From Takakia lepidozioides (lineage: Eukaryota > Streptophyta > Takakiopsida > Takakiales > Takakiaceae), in assembly GCA_030704615.1 (NCBI GenBank), contig CM060733.1, positions 40,922,001 to 40,982,000 of the forward strand: 60,000 bases of DNA. Direction: 5' to 3'. Positions 13,441 through 25,063 of the stretch are shown in pieces. Within the stretch, counting starts at the first letter, position 1, and each line of letters opens with the position of its first letter. The position numbers were made by a program, and so were the translations under genes. A model generated the notes under the pieces. That model did no database searches. It was given only the letters and a program-made list of their open reading frames with translations, and had not been told where the DNA came from.

Positions 13441-13481
13441 CTCCATCATCGCTCGTCATTTTCACCAGGTGCGTAGACAAC

Positions 13482-15844
13482 GTGCAGTCCCGAAGGCTCC
13501 GCTGCGTTGCCCGCGTGTGTTATGCGATTTGTACTGTACTGGTGGTACTGTTGCTGCTAATGGCATGTGCTGCCGCGAAGGTGCTAGACGAGGAACGCAA
13601 AGCAGCATTGGAATCAAATGGTTTGAAAGATGAGGCGGGAGAACTCTGTCATTTGCAGCATTTGGTATCTCATTTGAAATGCATCCTACAGCTGCCCATA
13701 GACGGGCTTTTCAATCACACAAACCTCCGTTGGATACGCCAGGTTTCCCAGGGAAAAGGGAAACGGATATCCATCGAAGTAGCTGTCGTTCCATGGTCTC
13801 GCATTCCTGATTTTCTGGAGGGAGAAAGGAGTAGAGTGGATGGGAAGACCCAATTTTATGTTCAAGATCGAAGGTACCGTGAGTTGCCAGATTTGACAAC
13901 ACCGCGTGCAAACAGTTATCGTCAGTGGCATAAGTAAGTCCGTTATGAGGGTTGTATAACATTCCCAGCCCCACTTCTTTTTGCTGGCCTAGCAAAGTCG
14001 TATATGGCGATAACCCTCCTCGCTTTATATGCTTTTTTTGCAGGTACCACTGCTGCTACGGCCTGATAGATAGGCGCACGGACCCGCCGATTGTGGAGAA
14101 GAAAGAAAAACCGATAGCAGCCTCTGATAATCAAAAACCAGTCAAGCGAATCAGACGTAAGGCAGCGGATTTCGGAGAGTCATACAAACGTGGGTGTACG
14201 TGTAGGTTCAAAGTTGGCCAGTGTTTTCTAAATTCAGAGTTGGCAATCATCACATACTTCCAGAAACAGCATATGGATGCAAAAGGAAAGCCATGTCATG
14301 GTTCAGCTGACCCCTCTTCCCATTTCTCGCGATTCGTGCATGCCCCTCGTCTCAGCCAAGATATGAAACAGTGGATCGTCGATAGTCTTCGCAGTGGCCT
14401 ATCTCCAGCTATGATTATGACACAACACACTCAACAGCTCCAGGAAGCTTGTGCATCTCAGCCAGGCATGGAGTGGAGTCACGATTGTTTCTTGTTCGAG
14501 TACGACGTGAGAAACATTGCCGACAAGCTTGCGATTGAGAGTTACAAAAAACATCCAGATGATGCACAAAGTGTACGTATGTGGGTCGATAGCAATCCTG
14601 AAAGCGTCTTCTTCTACCATGAAGAGACAGCGCCAGTGGCGGGTGATTTGAAGTTCGTAATTGGAATACAAACGGAGTGGCAAAAACAGAAAATGATCGA
14701 CTGGGAACCAACCGTGTGGTATCCTGCGATGCAACATTTGGGACCAACGAAAATAAGGTATTCGTGTCACGCTTTACCTTTCATTACATTTTGAAATGTG
14801 AGTGCCATGCAACTGTTGCCAATATTATAACACTTACCTTATTCATTTTTGTACCATTGCGACATTGCAGTTCCCAATGTATACCATGATGGTATTCGAC
14901 GAATGGCTTAACGGCATACATGTTGCTTATATTATATCAGCGAGAAACAAAACGACTGACTTGAGCCCCTAGATGAAACGTCTTCGCGACCGACTTCTTC
15001 AGAGCAAAACCAGATTGGAGGCCAAATGCTTTTGTTGTCGACGATGCAGACGCAGAAATCAATGCTATCAGGTACACGGCTAGAAGTTACAATGTTCTGA
15101 GTCACACAGTAATTCACACTACAAGTTGCATGCTCGAGGGGTTTCATGGATCGGGCTACACTGCTGCTAGTTACACTGAGAATCACAGTAAGAGTTAAAC
15201 TGCCAATTACACGAGGGGGTGCATTGCTGCCTATAACACTTGGAGTTACACTGTCAGTTGCTTGAGGGGTTACATGGATTGGGTTGCAGTGCTGTCTGTT
15301 ACACTGAGGGTTACACTATCAGTTAGACAGATGGTTATACTGCCTTGAGTTGGACGGAGGGTTACACTGCTGTGAGTTAGACCGAGGGTTACACTGCTAT
15401 GAGGTAGACAGAGGGTTACACTGCGAGTTACACGGCGTGTCATCCGCAGTCCTGCATGGATTAGGTTGCACTGATATAGCCGTGAGTTACACTAGGAGCA
15501 TCGCAGAGGGTTGTATGGATTGGGTCGCTCTGAGAGTTACACGGTGTAACATGGATTGCGTTACAGCGCTACGAGGGGTTATATGTGTTGGGTTACACTG
15601 CTGTGAGTTTCACTGATAGTTACATGACCAGATGCACGAGGGGTTACATGAGTCACACTACTAAGAGTGACACTTTGAAGAGTTACACTTCTACGAGTTA
15701 CACTGCGAAGAGTTCCTCTGATAAGAGTTACACTGATGGATTGGGTGGCATTTGATGTGTGTGCGTGCAGGGAATCGTTTGGGGACGTAGCGATATTTCT
15801 ATGCCTTTGGCATGTTCGCCGCGCTTGGCTGAAACATTCGTGGC
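13482..15844 (+). pseudogene. MULE-type (FAR1-related) transposase, broken
   Basis: Reading blocks with consistent GT-AG junctions are about 13482-13933, 14044-14757, 14871-15071 and 15771-15844. The second holds a zinc-finger-like segment, GCTCRFKVGQC followed by a C-H pair, as in FAR1/MULE DNA-binding domains. The catalytic core follows: VVSCDATFGTNENK (first Asp, near 14730), FPMYTMMVFDEW, FVVDDADAEINAIR (second Asp region, near 15045), then IFLCLWHVRRAWLK. The order matches plant MULE transposases. The gene is dead: a frameshift before VVSCDAT, an in-frame TAG at 14970-14972 and a second frameshift near 15008. The exon with the catalytic Glu was not found before the convergent Ulp1 gene. 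The start is not determined, because upstream sequence is satellite. Confidence 0.8.
15072..15770 (+). repeat. Intron made of GTTACAC satellite
   Basis: This intron begins GTACAC and ends GTGCAG. Joining its flanks restores an AG|G arginine codon, so the boundaries are supported by phase. Its body is degenerate GGGTTACACTG / GAGTTACAC units, the same core as the minisatellites. Confidence 0.8.
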
Positions 15845-15895
15845 GTAAGATGCCCGATCCATTGTTATTCACTTTGCCATTCCATCCACATTCAA

Positions 15896-17110
15896 CCTAT
15901 GTAACCCACTCAATGGGACACCCATGGGCCGGGGTGACACACCGCAGGGTTACACCGTCTGGGTTTCATAACGTAACATAGCTCTACTTAGTGTAACTCG
16001 CATCTGTGGTACTCCACACAATGTAACACAGATGAGTGTGAACCTCTTCAGTGTAACTCATTGTGGTGTAACTCCAAGTGTAACTGCAATGTAACTATCA
16101 ACAATGTAACCCAGTATGTAACCCCATAGAATATTGCTGTCAGTGGTGTAACTCTGAGAATTATAAGTCGATGACTACAATGTGACTACAGGGTCTGGGT
16201 TAGTCTGCCGGGGTTACATGACCCTTCAATACAGAGTGGGAAGATGCTGAAGTCGAGCACCTTTAGTCACCAACACTAGCCCCTGTATGTGTAACCCCTC
16301 TATGTGTAACCCAATTTGTGTGTAACCCATGGACGTGTAATCCATGAGATAGATAATCATTCCGTTCAACCTATGTTATGGACCAATGTAGCCCTCCGGA
16401 GTGTAACTTGTTGTTGTGTAACCCCAAGAAGTATGTATCCGACCACATGTAACCCCCATTGATGTCACCCCATCGCATGTAACCCATTGTACAATTTGGG
16501 GTGCACGCTATAAACCCTGATGCTACATCACCCCATCTTATGTATCCCCACAACACGTAGCCCTTGTATAGGCAACCCTGCCCACTTTCATTGTGCACAG
16601 TGTGACTTAGAACTGTGTAACCCTCTTGAGTGAGTGTAACCCAGAGTGTTGTAACTCCAAGAAGTATGTAGCCCGACCAGATGTTACCCCCACACTATTG
16701 TGACCCCATCGTATGTAACCCATTGTACATAGCCCTCATGTACATAACCCCATGTAGTATAAATCTGAGAACTTCAGTGCACAAACACTTCAGTGCGAAA
16801 AAAAATAAAAAATAAAACAAATGCGCATAGTCGAGGTGGGGTTACATGCCACGAAAGTATATTGTTTCAGCAACGTGACCCTGACATAGCCAGGAAGGCC
16901 CAACCATGTAACCCTAGGCCCATTGTATGTAACCCATAAGTGTAACCCCACGTTGTGAGACCCGGCATGGTGTAACCCATCACTTATGTGTGAACCCACA
17001 GAGTGTAAGCCCATTGCCCCAGGGCCCAAAGGTGTACCCAAGTACTTGTCTATGATTCCACTTCATGTAACCTTATAAGGTGTAACCCCATGTAAGCCCA
17101 TTGCATGAAA
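15896..17110 (-). repeat. Degenerate GTGTAACCC satellite between two convergent genes
   Basis: Scattered TGTAACCC, GTGTAACTC and similar units with variable spacers fill the space between the last recognised transposase exon and the 3' end of the Ulp1-like gene. Missing 3' transposase exons may be buried here, but I could not pick any out. Confidence 0.8.
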
Positions 17111-17172
17111 CCCAAACTGTGAAGTGTTATGAACAAACCACATAGAAGCAAAAATGCATCAAGAGACGCTAT

Positions 17173-17560
17173 TTATTTCTTTGGCCATCTGACCAAGACT
17201 TTGTCCATCTCGTCACACAGCCAACTAATCATATGAGTACGGGAAGCTATCATGGTTGACTCGTTGAACCAACTTGCAGTAAACGCCCGCCTATGACGGG
17301 TTCGATCTTCTGTGGTTTTCACATTGAACTTCCACTCCAAGTAAAATTGCACAAAACAAAGTGCATAATAGCCGCACTCCCAACAGCTCCGTTGCTGGGG
17401 GACACTGGCCTCAAACCATTCCATCATCTCCATGACGTAACTGAAGTCATCAGATCCAGGCATGAAATCAAAGAACGCTATGGCAAAATTTCGCAAAATT
17501 CCTTCAATGAGTTTGGGTCGGGCAATGGTTTTATGGGAGTCCAAATGTACTATCCAACCT
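17173..17560 (-). pseudogene. Ulp1-like (C48) cysteine protease, last exon
   Basis: This is the 3' exon of a long minus-strand gene running from about 31.9 kb. It carries the C48 protease signature: WIVHLDSHK (strand with the catalytic Asp), then about 70 residues on VPQQRSCWECGYYALCFV, with the oxyanion Gln and catalytic Cys in the usual PQQ...CG arrangement. Ulp1-type proteases cleave SUMO-like conjugates. Transposon-borne copies accompany many plant MULE and CACTA elements, and their role in transposition is unclear. The stop is at 17173. The upstream splice site is unclear: a TGA lies just before GWIVHLDS and no AG restores the phase of the previous exon, so the catalytic His segment seems damaged. 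Confidence 0.75.
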
Positions 17561-17639
17561 CAGCGCTCTAAAACAGCAACACTTCAGTGATCACTGCAAC
17601 ACAAACAAAGCCGTTACATCAAAATAGAAAAAAACATCT

Positions 17640-17765
17640 CCAACGAAACCCATTGTGGTGTAACCCAGTAGTGTAACCCTTTGTACTGTAACTCTAAACG
17701 GTGTTACACAACTAGTTAGCAGTCACTAGTGCAACTCAGTCTAGAATAGAGGAGTGTAACCCAAC
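17640..17765 (-). repeat. GTGTAACCC satellite inside the last Ulp1-gene intron
   Basis: A short cluster of TGTAACCC-type units lies between the two 3' exons of the Ulp1-like gene, as in its other introns. Confidence 0.7.
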
Positions 17766-17793
17766 ATGCTCAGTCAACGCTGAAATTACTTAC

Positions 17794-18192
17794 TCGAAGA
17801 CAATAGGGATGACAACCACGTCCACAAGATCTCGAATCTGTGTGAACCCCATCCCTCGGGCATCCTGAGTGTACCATTCTTGCACCAACCCGAATAGCGT
17901 CTGCAGATCGTTACCATTGGTACGCATGACATGCCATTGGAAAGGAGCACAGATGACAAACTCAAGTGCGATAGCCTTAAACAATTTGGCCTCCAGAAGT
18001 TTGTTGTAACCCGAGAGCAATGCATCTGTGACAGTTGCTCTTATTTTATACATCGGCTCAAAATCTGTCTCTTCCAAGTAAAACTGTAACGGACTAGAAG
18101 CCAGGAAGGCATCGCCATAATAAAATTTCACTTTGGGCGCCCCAGGAGGGTCTGACACCATTCTGAACTTTGTCAAGTACCGTTGTTTTAGT
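17794..18192 (-). CDS. Ulp1-like gene, penultimate exon
   Basis: An open exon of 399 nt starts after TTTGTTGTGCAG and ends before GTAAGT. It reads LKQRYLTKFRMVSDPPGAP to VVVIPIVFE. The ending is the beta-strand that precedes the catalytic His in C48 proteases. Its 5' phase (one base completing a codon) fits the exon ending at 27598, where TCG AG awaits one base, so the two were adjacent exons before the 9.3-kb transposon landed in the intron between them. It is free of stops. Confidence 0.7.
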
Positions 18193-18270
18193 CTGCACAA
18201 CAAACTGCACATTACGAACATTACGATGCATCATACAAGAGTTATAATCAATATTCAAAATCAGAGATGA

Positions 18271-18278
18271 TCAAAGTA
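18271..18278. repeat. 8-bp target-site duplication, left copy
   Basis: TCAAAGTA directly precedes the CCTGGGGGG terminus and is repeated exactly at 27579-27586 after the right terminus. Confidence 0.9.
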
Positions 18279-18321
18279 CCTGGGGGGTGCACTCTTTATA
18301 AACTGTGCGTATCACGTGCGT
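18279..18321 (+). repeat. Left terminal inverted repeat
   Basis: The first 16 bp (CCTGGGGGGTGCACTC) match the other end perfectly. After an unmatched 18-bp spacer, CACGTGCGT matches at the same offset. Confidence 0.9.
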
Positions 18322-18334
18322 TCGTCGCCTAATA

Positions 18335-18525
18335 AAAAAACCCCCTGTATACGGGTCCTTGGATAATTTATACCCCCTCTGTACATATTTTTTGAAGATT
18401 ATAAAACCTCCTCCTGTAAATATACAAAAATTTACAATTTTTTAAAAAGTACCCCCTTCTGTATGTATATTCTCATTTTCCATCATTAAAAATAACCCTC
18501 CAATATGTATATGTATGTTTTTATA
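18335..18525 (+). repeat. Left subterminal C-rich repeats
   Basis: About five spaced units of the form ACCCCCTCTGTA(T/C)ATAT lie just inside the left terminus, separated by AT-rich sequence. Similar units lie at 27438-27535 in the same plus-strand orientation. They could be transposase-binding sites. Confidence 0.6.
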
Positions 18526-18573
18526 TTATATCCAATTTATTCATTTAAAACATAATAAAATATAACAAATTAA

Positions 18574-19930
18574 TTAAAAAAAATTGCCTTTGATAAAGTT
18601 GTCAAAGACTTTTCGGTCATTTGCATCAAGTACATATGTGTTTGACTTGACATTGTACTTTAAACATGCTAACGCGATAATGGAATCCAAATCAACCATC
18701 ATGTTATCTGTCAAATCGTACGTATAGACCCCTCCTCGAATTTTTTGGTACCATGCTAACTCAATCTCCATATGAGAAGGACGCTCCAATAAATCAACAG
18801 AATCCCTACATTCTACAAACCGCTTATTGATTTTCTTCCGCATTCTTTGAACCCTGCCCAAATACCAAGTGTCTTTGGTTGCTCCTCTGCAGGTTTTCCC
18901 TGGTCTGCCTTTCCTGTTTGTAGTTTGGATCGCAGTCTCCTCATCAACAAAAAATACAGCACAATCCGAACCCAATCCCAAGCTCGTGGCTTTGTTGCTG
19001 GTAGTTGGTTTGTTTTCTCGGCAAAACAACATCGATGCACTTCTTACTCGTGTTAATCTATCCTTGGATAGAGTAGGGTTGCCATTGAGTTGGCTAACCA
19101 AAGTGCTTTTGAATATGGTCTTCCCGTCTACTTTGACAAATGGAACCACCGCCTTCGGTCCATCTTTCTCTTGTTCAAACTCATCAATGACAGCATCCAG
19201 AGTATGTCTCAATTCACTCTGAATAAGTACCTCTTCCGCATGATCATCCAAAGGTTGGCTCAAAACATCCTCCATTGAATTCGAAGGCCCGCACACCAAT
19301 TCATCTTCCACGACCTCATTTTGAATATGTGTGTCTGCATTAAGAGGACAAATAGAATCTATGGCATCGACATCATCACCCTCATCTTCCATGCTTTTGA
19401 ATAGCTCGGCCTCCATTTGTCTCTCAATTGTCCATGGCTCATTCCACCAATCCAAGTTTGTCGCTTTGTTTGGTTTCATCCCAAGTTTATGGCATAAAAG
19501 TTGCGCTTCTAGAAATCCAGTTTTCAAAGCCTCCATAATGCAATCATCCGATTGGACAGTAGAAAAGTCGGACAAATCAGCAAGGGGGATACCTGGCTTC
19601 TTCTCCAAAGAAAACCAAATGTGTTCTTGTTTCTTGTGAGCTCTTGAGAACTTGGGTCCTTTTGGATTCACCTCGAACTCGGATATGCGTGTTAATGCTC
19701 CCGCACTCTTAATCAAATCACACCCGTCATATGTCCTCTCATTCCATAACATACCTCCCACTTTGCTGAAGAATATTTTCACACACATCTGAACCAACAA
19801 GGCTCAAAGGAACTTGCACATGATTAAACTTATCCTTGAACAATTTGATAAGTCGAACCACGTAGTGGCATGAAATTTGTAAATCCAAGTATGTTTCCCT
19901 GCTAATGAAGAAGGATTTCAGATTATACAC
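18574..19930 (-). pseudogene. Transposase-like protein of the 9.3-kb element, C-terminal part
   Basis: Two overlapping frames (19930-19739 and 19800-18574) join into one protein if a one-base shift near 19770 is allowed. Across the join it reads GSDVCENIF then FSKVGGMLWNERTYDG, like the SDxxExxFS segment that supplies the catalytic Glu in several cut-and-paste transposases. About 400 residues follow, with acidic stretches, a basic GRPGKTC patch and a C-terminal region beginning near WYQKIRGGVYTYD. The stop is at 18574, about 300 bp inside the element end, a typical distance for a transposon gene. The function is inferred from position and motif; I do not recognise the family. Confidence 0.55.
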
Positions 19931-20099
19931 CTCGTGGTGGAATAATCACAACTTCCACAATCTGAAATACCTTCGCAGTAGATTGTACCCTCTCACACAA
20001 TGACATATAAGGAGACAAAAAAATGTCGATGTAGCATGAAATGATGTATAGGTAAATTTCAGTACCTTTGGTCCTCTCCCTTCGATGATTCACAGTTGA

Positions 20100-20372
20100 T
20101 TATAACTCCCTCAAACAAGCTTGCACCTTCCGAGATGCCAGTCGTTGAGCTGCTGCCCAATTCTGCCGATCTTCTCTTTTGATATCACATTCCCGAAGTC
20201 CATGCTTGTCCACTGAAAATGAATGGTAGACCAATAACACATGGTTCAATGTAGCAACCTCATCACCCAACACCAAAGTCCGTGATGCACTGTCCAAGGG
20301 ATTTACCAATTTTTTCCCATTGTGGATGAAGTCCTGATCATGGAGTCCGTATATATCTCCCCCGTTGCACAC
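20100..20372 (-). CDS. Transposase-like protein, exon after the core
   Basis: An open block of about 90 codons (with DQDFIHNGKKLVNPLDSASR) lies directly downstream of the DGDSRRR block. It is probably the same gene, separated by an unresolved junction near 20375-20385. It ends in a stop at 20100, likely just past a splice donor. No known domain is seen. Confidence 0.45.
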   Translation of the reverse strand: MCNGGDIYGLHDQDFIHNGKKLVNPLDSASRTLVLGDEVATLNHVLLVYHSFSVDKHGLRECDIKREDRQNWAAAQRLASRKVQACLREL

Positions 20373-20384
20373 TCGACCTGTAAA

Positions 20385-21705
20385 CTACCATCCTTTCCAA
20401 GGGATGCAAAATCTACTTCCAGCCCCATTGGCATAATCTTCTAACATCATTTTTCTCCTCCTACTATCTCCGTCTGAAGCATGCCCAATTATAGGCCCAA
20501 CCACGTCCCTCACATATTTGTCCCACAACTGTCTCACCACTTCCCATTGTGATCTCACAAAATTGTTGTCAAATCTGTTACAAGTGAGCTGGATTACCAA
20601 TACCAATCGAGGTAATCGTACATGTAGAGGATTTGCTATCAACACTCTGGCGTAATGGGCAACCACATTGTTTTTGAATGCCTCCACAATATGTTCGTAC
20701 CCTGATTCCCCTTCTCCCACTTGCACCACAAAATTTGAAATACATACATGGTTGTCTTGAAGCCCACAGAACCCGAGAAGGGTGTCATCCCTAGCAATCC
20801 AACGTACCAATAGCTTCACAACAGTTTCATCTTCGGCCACCATCACTGGGATGCTTCCCATTGGAATATTTGCATCTTCCATCACATCTTTGTAAATTCC
20901 AGCCACATGCTGAAATATATCATCCCTTTCTCCCGCTCTGTACTTCAAACCTTTCCTCAAAGACCATCTTGTAGTATCAATAGAAGGACCCCCCACATTT
21001 GAAGCCAAAAAATGATGCAATCTCGGACCCCCCCCAAAGCTGCACAGTCTCAAACATTGTTTTTGTGCTAGTACCATACCTCTTCCCTTGTGGAGACCTG
21101 TCAATATTCTTGCCCATATCAACAAGAAAATCCCACAAACTTTCTTTTCCTTCAAAATCCCCCCTCCTATGTGCATCAACAATATCACGACAAAATTTGA
21201 GAACATCTCCTCTTTCAATTGCCTCAATCCCAGACTCCTTCAAACTCCTACATCGCACAGACAAGGATGTCACTTTGGTCCTGGCCTCCCACAATTTGAA
21301 CCTCAACTGTCTCAACTCCTGTCTGTTTTTGTAAATTTGTTTGACAATCTCGGCATTTCCAAGATATGACAACCTTCTTCCCTTGCCAGTATCTCTCTCC
21401 CCTCTACATTCCATGGCACCTCTTTATCTATATACCCTCATTCTGAAGTCATTTTCCAAGGGAATGGAAGAACATGCTGAACATCTCAAGTTTGGAAATG
21501 GCTCCCCATCTAATGACACTCTAAAACAATCCGCGCGCCGAAACGTACCAACAACCTTATGCTCTTGATTGGTTAGAGTGATGGTTGCATTTGTCAATGG
21601 CTCGGCATACCACTTCTTTCCTCCCTTGCTATCTTGAAGGAATGGTTTCAGACTTATTCTCTGCTGGTTGTACTCCCACCATTCATCCCATAGGCCCCAA
21701 CACAA
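20385..21705 (-). pseudogene. Transposase-like protein, central catalytic-type region
   Basis: Three adjoining frames (21705-21424, 21414-20977, 21227-20385) make one continuous protein with shifts. One shift lies in the C7 run at about 20990-20996, where GFKCGG and PSIDTTRW belong together. Notable features are a charged, possibly coiled stretch (NRQELRQLRFKLWEARTK), an acidic motif VMVAEDETVV (near 20826) and VGPIIGHASDGDSRRRKM, whose Asp codons lie at 20466-20468 and 20472-20474. AEDE, SDGDS and the later CENIFS could form a DD...E triad; this is inference. I know similar DGD-R signatures from transposase-like proteins but cannot name the superfamily. Confidence 0.55.
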
Positions 21706-21781
21706 ACTGTCTCTTCTTTTGTTGCATTGGGACCTTTGCTGTAATTGTCAATCCTCGATCAGATCTGCCCGTTGGGCAGCG

Positions 21782-23009
21782 TCAACAAATGTATGGAGTT
21801 TGTGACGAGGATGCTCCCATTGTTGATGCCATAATTGGATTGTCAAGTGGTGGGGACGGCAACACAGGTTGACTGACCAAGAAAGAGCTTAGATCCCGTT
21901 GCTTTACATCTTTGGCAATCATAGGCTTTGGAGGCCTTCCTCTCTTTTTGCACAGTCCTTCACTACTTCCAACCTTCTGGCAAATCTCTGCATCGACATG
22001 AGTGTTTCCTTTCACATGCTCTGTCAAAGAAGATTGCAAAGAACCTGTCCTTGGAAACAAGAGTAGCCACTTTGAATCAAGTGGGCACCTAATCCTTATG
22101 GAACCCAATTGCGAATAGTCTCCAATTGTGGCTTCCACAATCTCAAATCTGTTTCCAGGATTGTCCTCACAAAACCGAGCGACTTCCTCTAATGCCTCCT
22201 TCACCCTATTCTTCTTTGCATCTAATGCTTCATCTGCATTTACAGGGCTGATGACACATTGTGATGAACCCTTCCCATGACGCCTCTCATAGGCTATGCG
22301 ATACCCCTCACTCCTCAAATGAGATCTCATAAAGTTTGCACATGCATCATATGGTTTGTTTTTCCCAGACCGTGCATAAACATCCTCACACTCAACACAC
22401 CATATGTGGAACATTGCTTGTCCTTGTTGATCCTTTGTCATCAGCTCAAACTTGTCACATCGTCCTTCTGCAGAGATTTCCTTTCAACGGCTCTAATCTC
22501 TTTCTGCCATTTTTGAATATCGTTGGATGTAGCCAACGTGCTGCACAATCTACCAGATCTCTGCTGAAGTGCATGCTCATGTGCATGGTCTTCATTTCCA
22601 CCATCGCTAGCAAAGGGTGTATCAGGGTCCATCCTCATCTTGGTAGACACTGGTGCCGGGTCCTCGCCTGGTCTGTCCTCATGCAAGAACCACTGGAAGA
22701 TAGAGGTTTTTTCAATCCTTGGTCCCCATCATTTTGGTCTGAAATCTTAATGTGTACAGTATCCCCTTTCAGAACCATCCTCTCTTCTTGCTTGGCTGAA
22801 AGGACACTACCCCCCTTGGAAAGGAAATGAAAGTTTGCTGAGACAAGCTCATCACCTATAATTTCTGCTCGGATGCATTTGTATGTGACACCTTGCATAG
22901 TGAACACAGAACCAAGCCTGTTTGGTGATGCATCTCCTCCAACGAGCAAGACTTTTACTTCCAACTCTTCTTCCATGATGAGTTCACCTGCAAAATGCAA
23001 TGAAAACAT
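21782..23009 (-). pseudogene. Transposase-like protein, N-terminal region
   Basis: Frames 23009-22635, 22686-22441 and 22441-21782 follow one another with two shifts or unresolved introns. A likely initiator is MEEELEVKVLLVGG (near 22975). Further in, WCVECEDVYARSG and IRCPLDSKWLLL...EHVKGNTHVDAEIC each place Cys pairs or single Cys ahead of His residues, so one or two zinc-binding modules for DNA recognition are plausible. A basic KKRGRPPKP (AT-hook-like) follows. The order zinc-finger-like, AT-hook-like, catalytic-type region suits a DNA transposase. Confidence 0.5.
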
Positions 23010-23228
23010 TTCAAATCAGACCTTGATAGACCAATAACAAAGCACTCGGGTTGGAAGGTTCCAAGTCCTGTTTTATACAACCCTATAGGCTGTCCCAGCA
23101 GGGACTACGTTGATAAGAGGATGAAATGTATACAGAAGCAAGTACCTGATTGATGAGTTTGACGTTGCTAATTCTTGCTGCTGCTATTGACCAAATGCTG
23201 CTACTTCCACTGCTGGTAGCTCTCTTGG

Positions 23229-24023
23229 GTGATCCTGAACCCACAGTCCATCCTTGCATCAGCGGCTACCCCGGAATGGGATGCACATAATTGGGATGCA
23301 CATATCCGGAAAGTTGTTCAAACTGGCAAGGGCAAAGCTCTGCCAATCACTAAATGTAGCCACTGCAGAGGGGTCAACTCTGAGGTTAAGAAAACCATGC
23401 TTTCTCGCGTTATTAGACCTGCCTTGGAGTACGGATCTGCTATATGGGTTGATAACTCCAACCAGGCTAAGTCTCTAGAATCCATTCAAGTGGGGGTGCT
23501 TAAGGAGTGTATGTCAGCATGCTCCAAAACAACCAATGTGGCTGTTCGGGGTGAGTTTGGCATTCCATCCTTAAGCTCCCGACGAGATGAATTCACACTC
23601 AGATGGTGGGGTCAGCTGCAACATATGCCTTATTTCGGAAATCCTAAGTTAATCGATTCTATATCTTGGAAACATGACCACCCTGTCAAACAGGCGAAGT
23701 CCTGGCAGAAGAGAGTAGAAAAGATTCTCAAGGACCTGGACCTGGATCCGCAAGTCTTGACCCTGCTGGATAAATCTGACTTAGAGGCTGTAGTGTCTGA
23801 AGCCATGTATGTTGCCATGAGATTGTCTGATGAAAATGAAGTTAGGCAGAGAACTTCCCTAAACTTGTTCCAGTCAGTGACATGGGGGTGGACATCTTGG
23901 ATGACCTCAAGGGTCATCTCCATGCAAATGTTGTTAGCATTTCTAAATGACAATATGGCTGACTTCTCTTCATTACGATCCTGCAGCACCCTAGCAAAAT
24001 CAATGATTCACATTTATCTGTAG
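23229..24023 (+). pseudogene. Non-LTR retrotransposon reverse transcriptase, C-terminal fragment
   Basis: A 264-codon open frame reads into VIRPALEYGSAIWVDN, the segment following the RT fingers and palm in LINE proteins, then a long helical tail (SQRRD...RWWGQLQHMP type). The catalytic RT motifs and endonuclease are missing, so this is a 5'-truncated copy ending in a stop at 24021-24023. No poly(A) tail is evident. It lies inside the 9.3-kb transposon, opposite to the transposase gene, and abuts the last cathepsin B exon. Confidence 0.7.
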
Positions 24024-24085
24024 AAAGAAGCAAAATTCGAACCCTAACACAGCATGAGTGAGAACATGGGCCAACTAAAACCTTA

Positions 24086-25063
24086 CTTCATTGACATGGA
24101 TGCAGAACCGGTCTGAGCGACTCCACAGCCCCAAATGCCCAGCACGAACCACAGTGTCCCTGTCCATTTACCATGTACATGCCTCAGTATGAAACTCTTC
24201 AAAAGTGATAGGTGTCAGGCCATCCTTCCCTGCTCACCTACCAATCAATATATCTCTCTCTACTTCCAAATGTGACACAAAAAAAAAAAAAACATCAAGC
24301 AGTGCAGGGGAAAGAAGTCTGTGGGCTTGAACCAATACATACCTGGTCTATTTGTTTGATGGAACATTGGATAGATCGAGGATACAGGATCCCAGAAACA
24401 CAATGCCACAAATGGAGGTAGTATTAGATATGTCCACACAGACTACCTCCAGTGGAGATGCTTCTACTTGTAGCTTTCAATCAACTCCCTCACCAATTGC
24501 TGTGAAGCACTACTTAAGAGGCTCTCGGTCACCATTTGACATGTGAGGATTCAGAATAGGTAAAACAATAGCTGGGAAACTAGGCGACACATCCAGAAAG
24601 CAATAGACAGAGATTCTGCTCTGTGAGAGGAAAGAGGGAGAGTACCTAGAATGTCATCAATGCTGGGACAATGAGGCCAGGCTTCCTGTGCATCAAAGGT
24701 CTTGGGCAGCTTCAGAGTCTTATGGTCAAAACCAACCCTCATTATAGACGAGTCCAACTCATTGGCAGGTGTCATTATTGTGCCACACATCTGCTTGAAT
24801 TGCTTTACCTGCACCCAATAACATTCCCCAGAAGGACATCATTAACACACCCTTCCCCACCTTCTCTCACTATCTTTCTCGCATACACAACCTACCATCA
24901 GCAAAATGCTATACACCAGCTCACAAAAGCAACCTCAAACTCTAGATGGACTATACCAAAATGGCTTACACTTACGGTGTGGTCTGCAAACCTGTCATTG
25001 AAGCCAGCCTTCCAGGTTGCTTGAGGGTGGTTGTTTATCCTGTCCACAAGCAATTGCTGCCAT
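24086..25063 (-). pseudogene. Cathepsin B-like cysteine protease, captured exons
   Basis: Three minus-strand exons are visible. 25063-24976 (INNHPQATWKAGFND) and 24808-24646 (VKQFKQMCGT, then LPKTFDAQEAWPHCPSIDD) join in phase and cover the propeptide end and mature start of cathepsin B. About 24162-24086 has GQGHCGSCWAFGAVESL, the catalytic Cys block, followed by a 2-nt gap: the next frame gives DRFCIHVNE as expected. Cathepsin B is a lysosomal or vacuolar papain-family protease. The rest of the catalytic domain is absent; a LINE fragment starts directly beyond. The signal peptide exon was not found. The copy lies inside a transposon, retains introns and is probably non-functional, so it looks captured at the DNA level. 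Confidence 0.8.
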
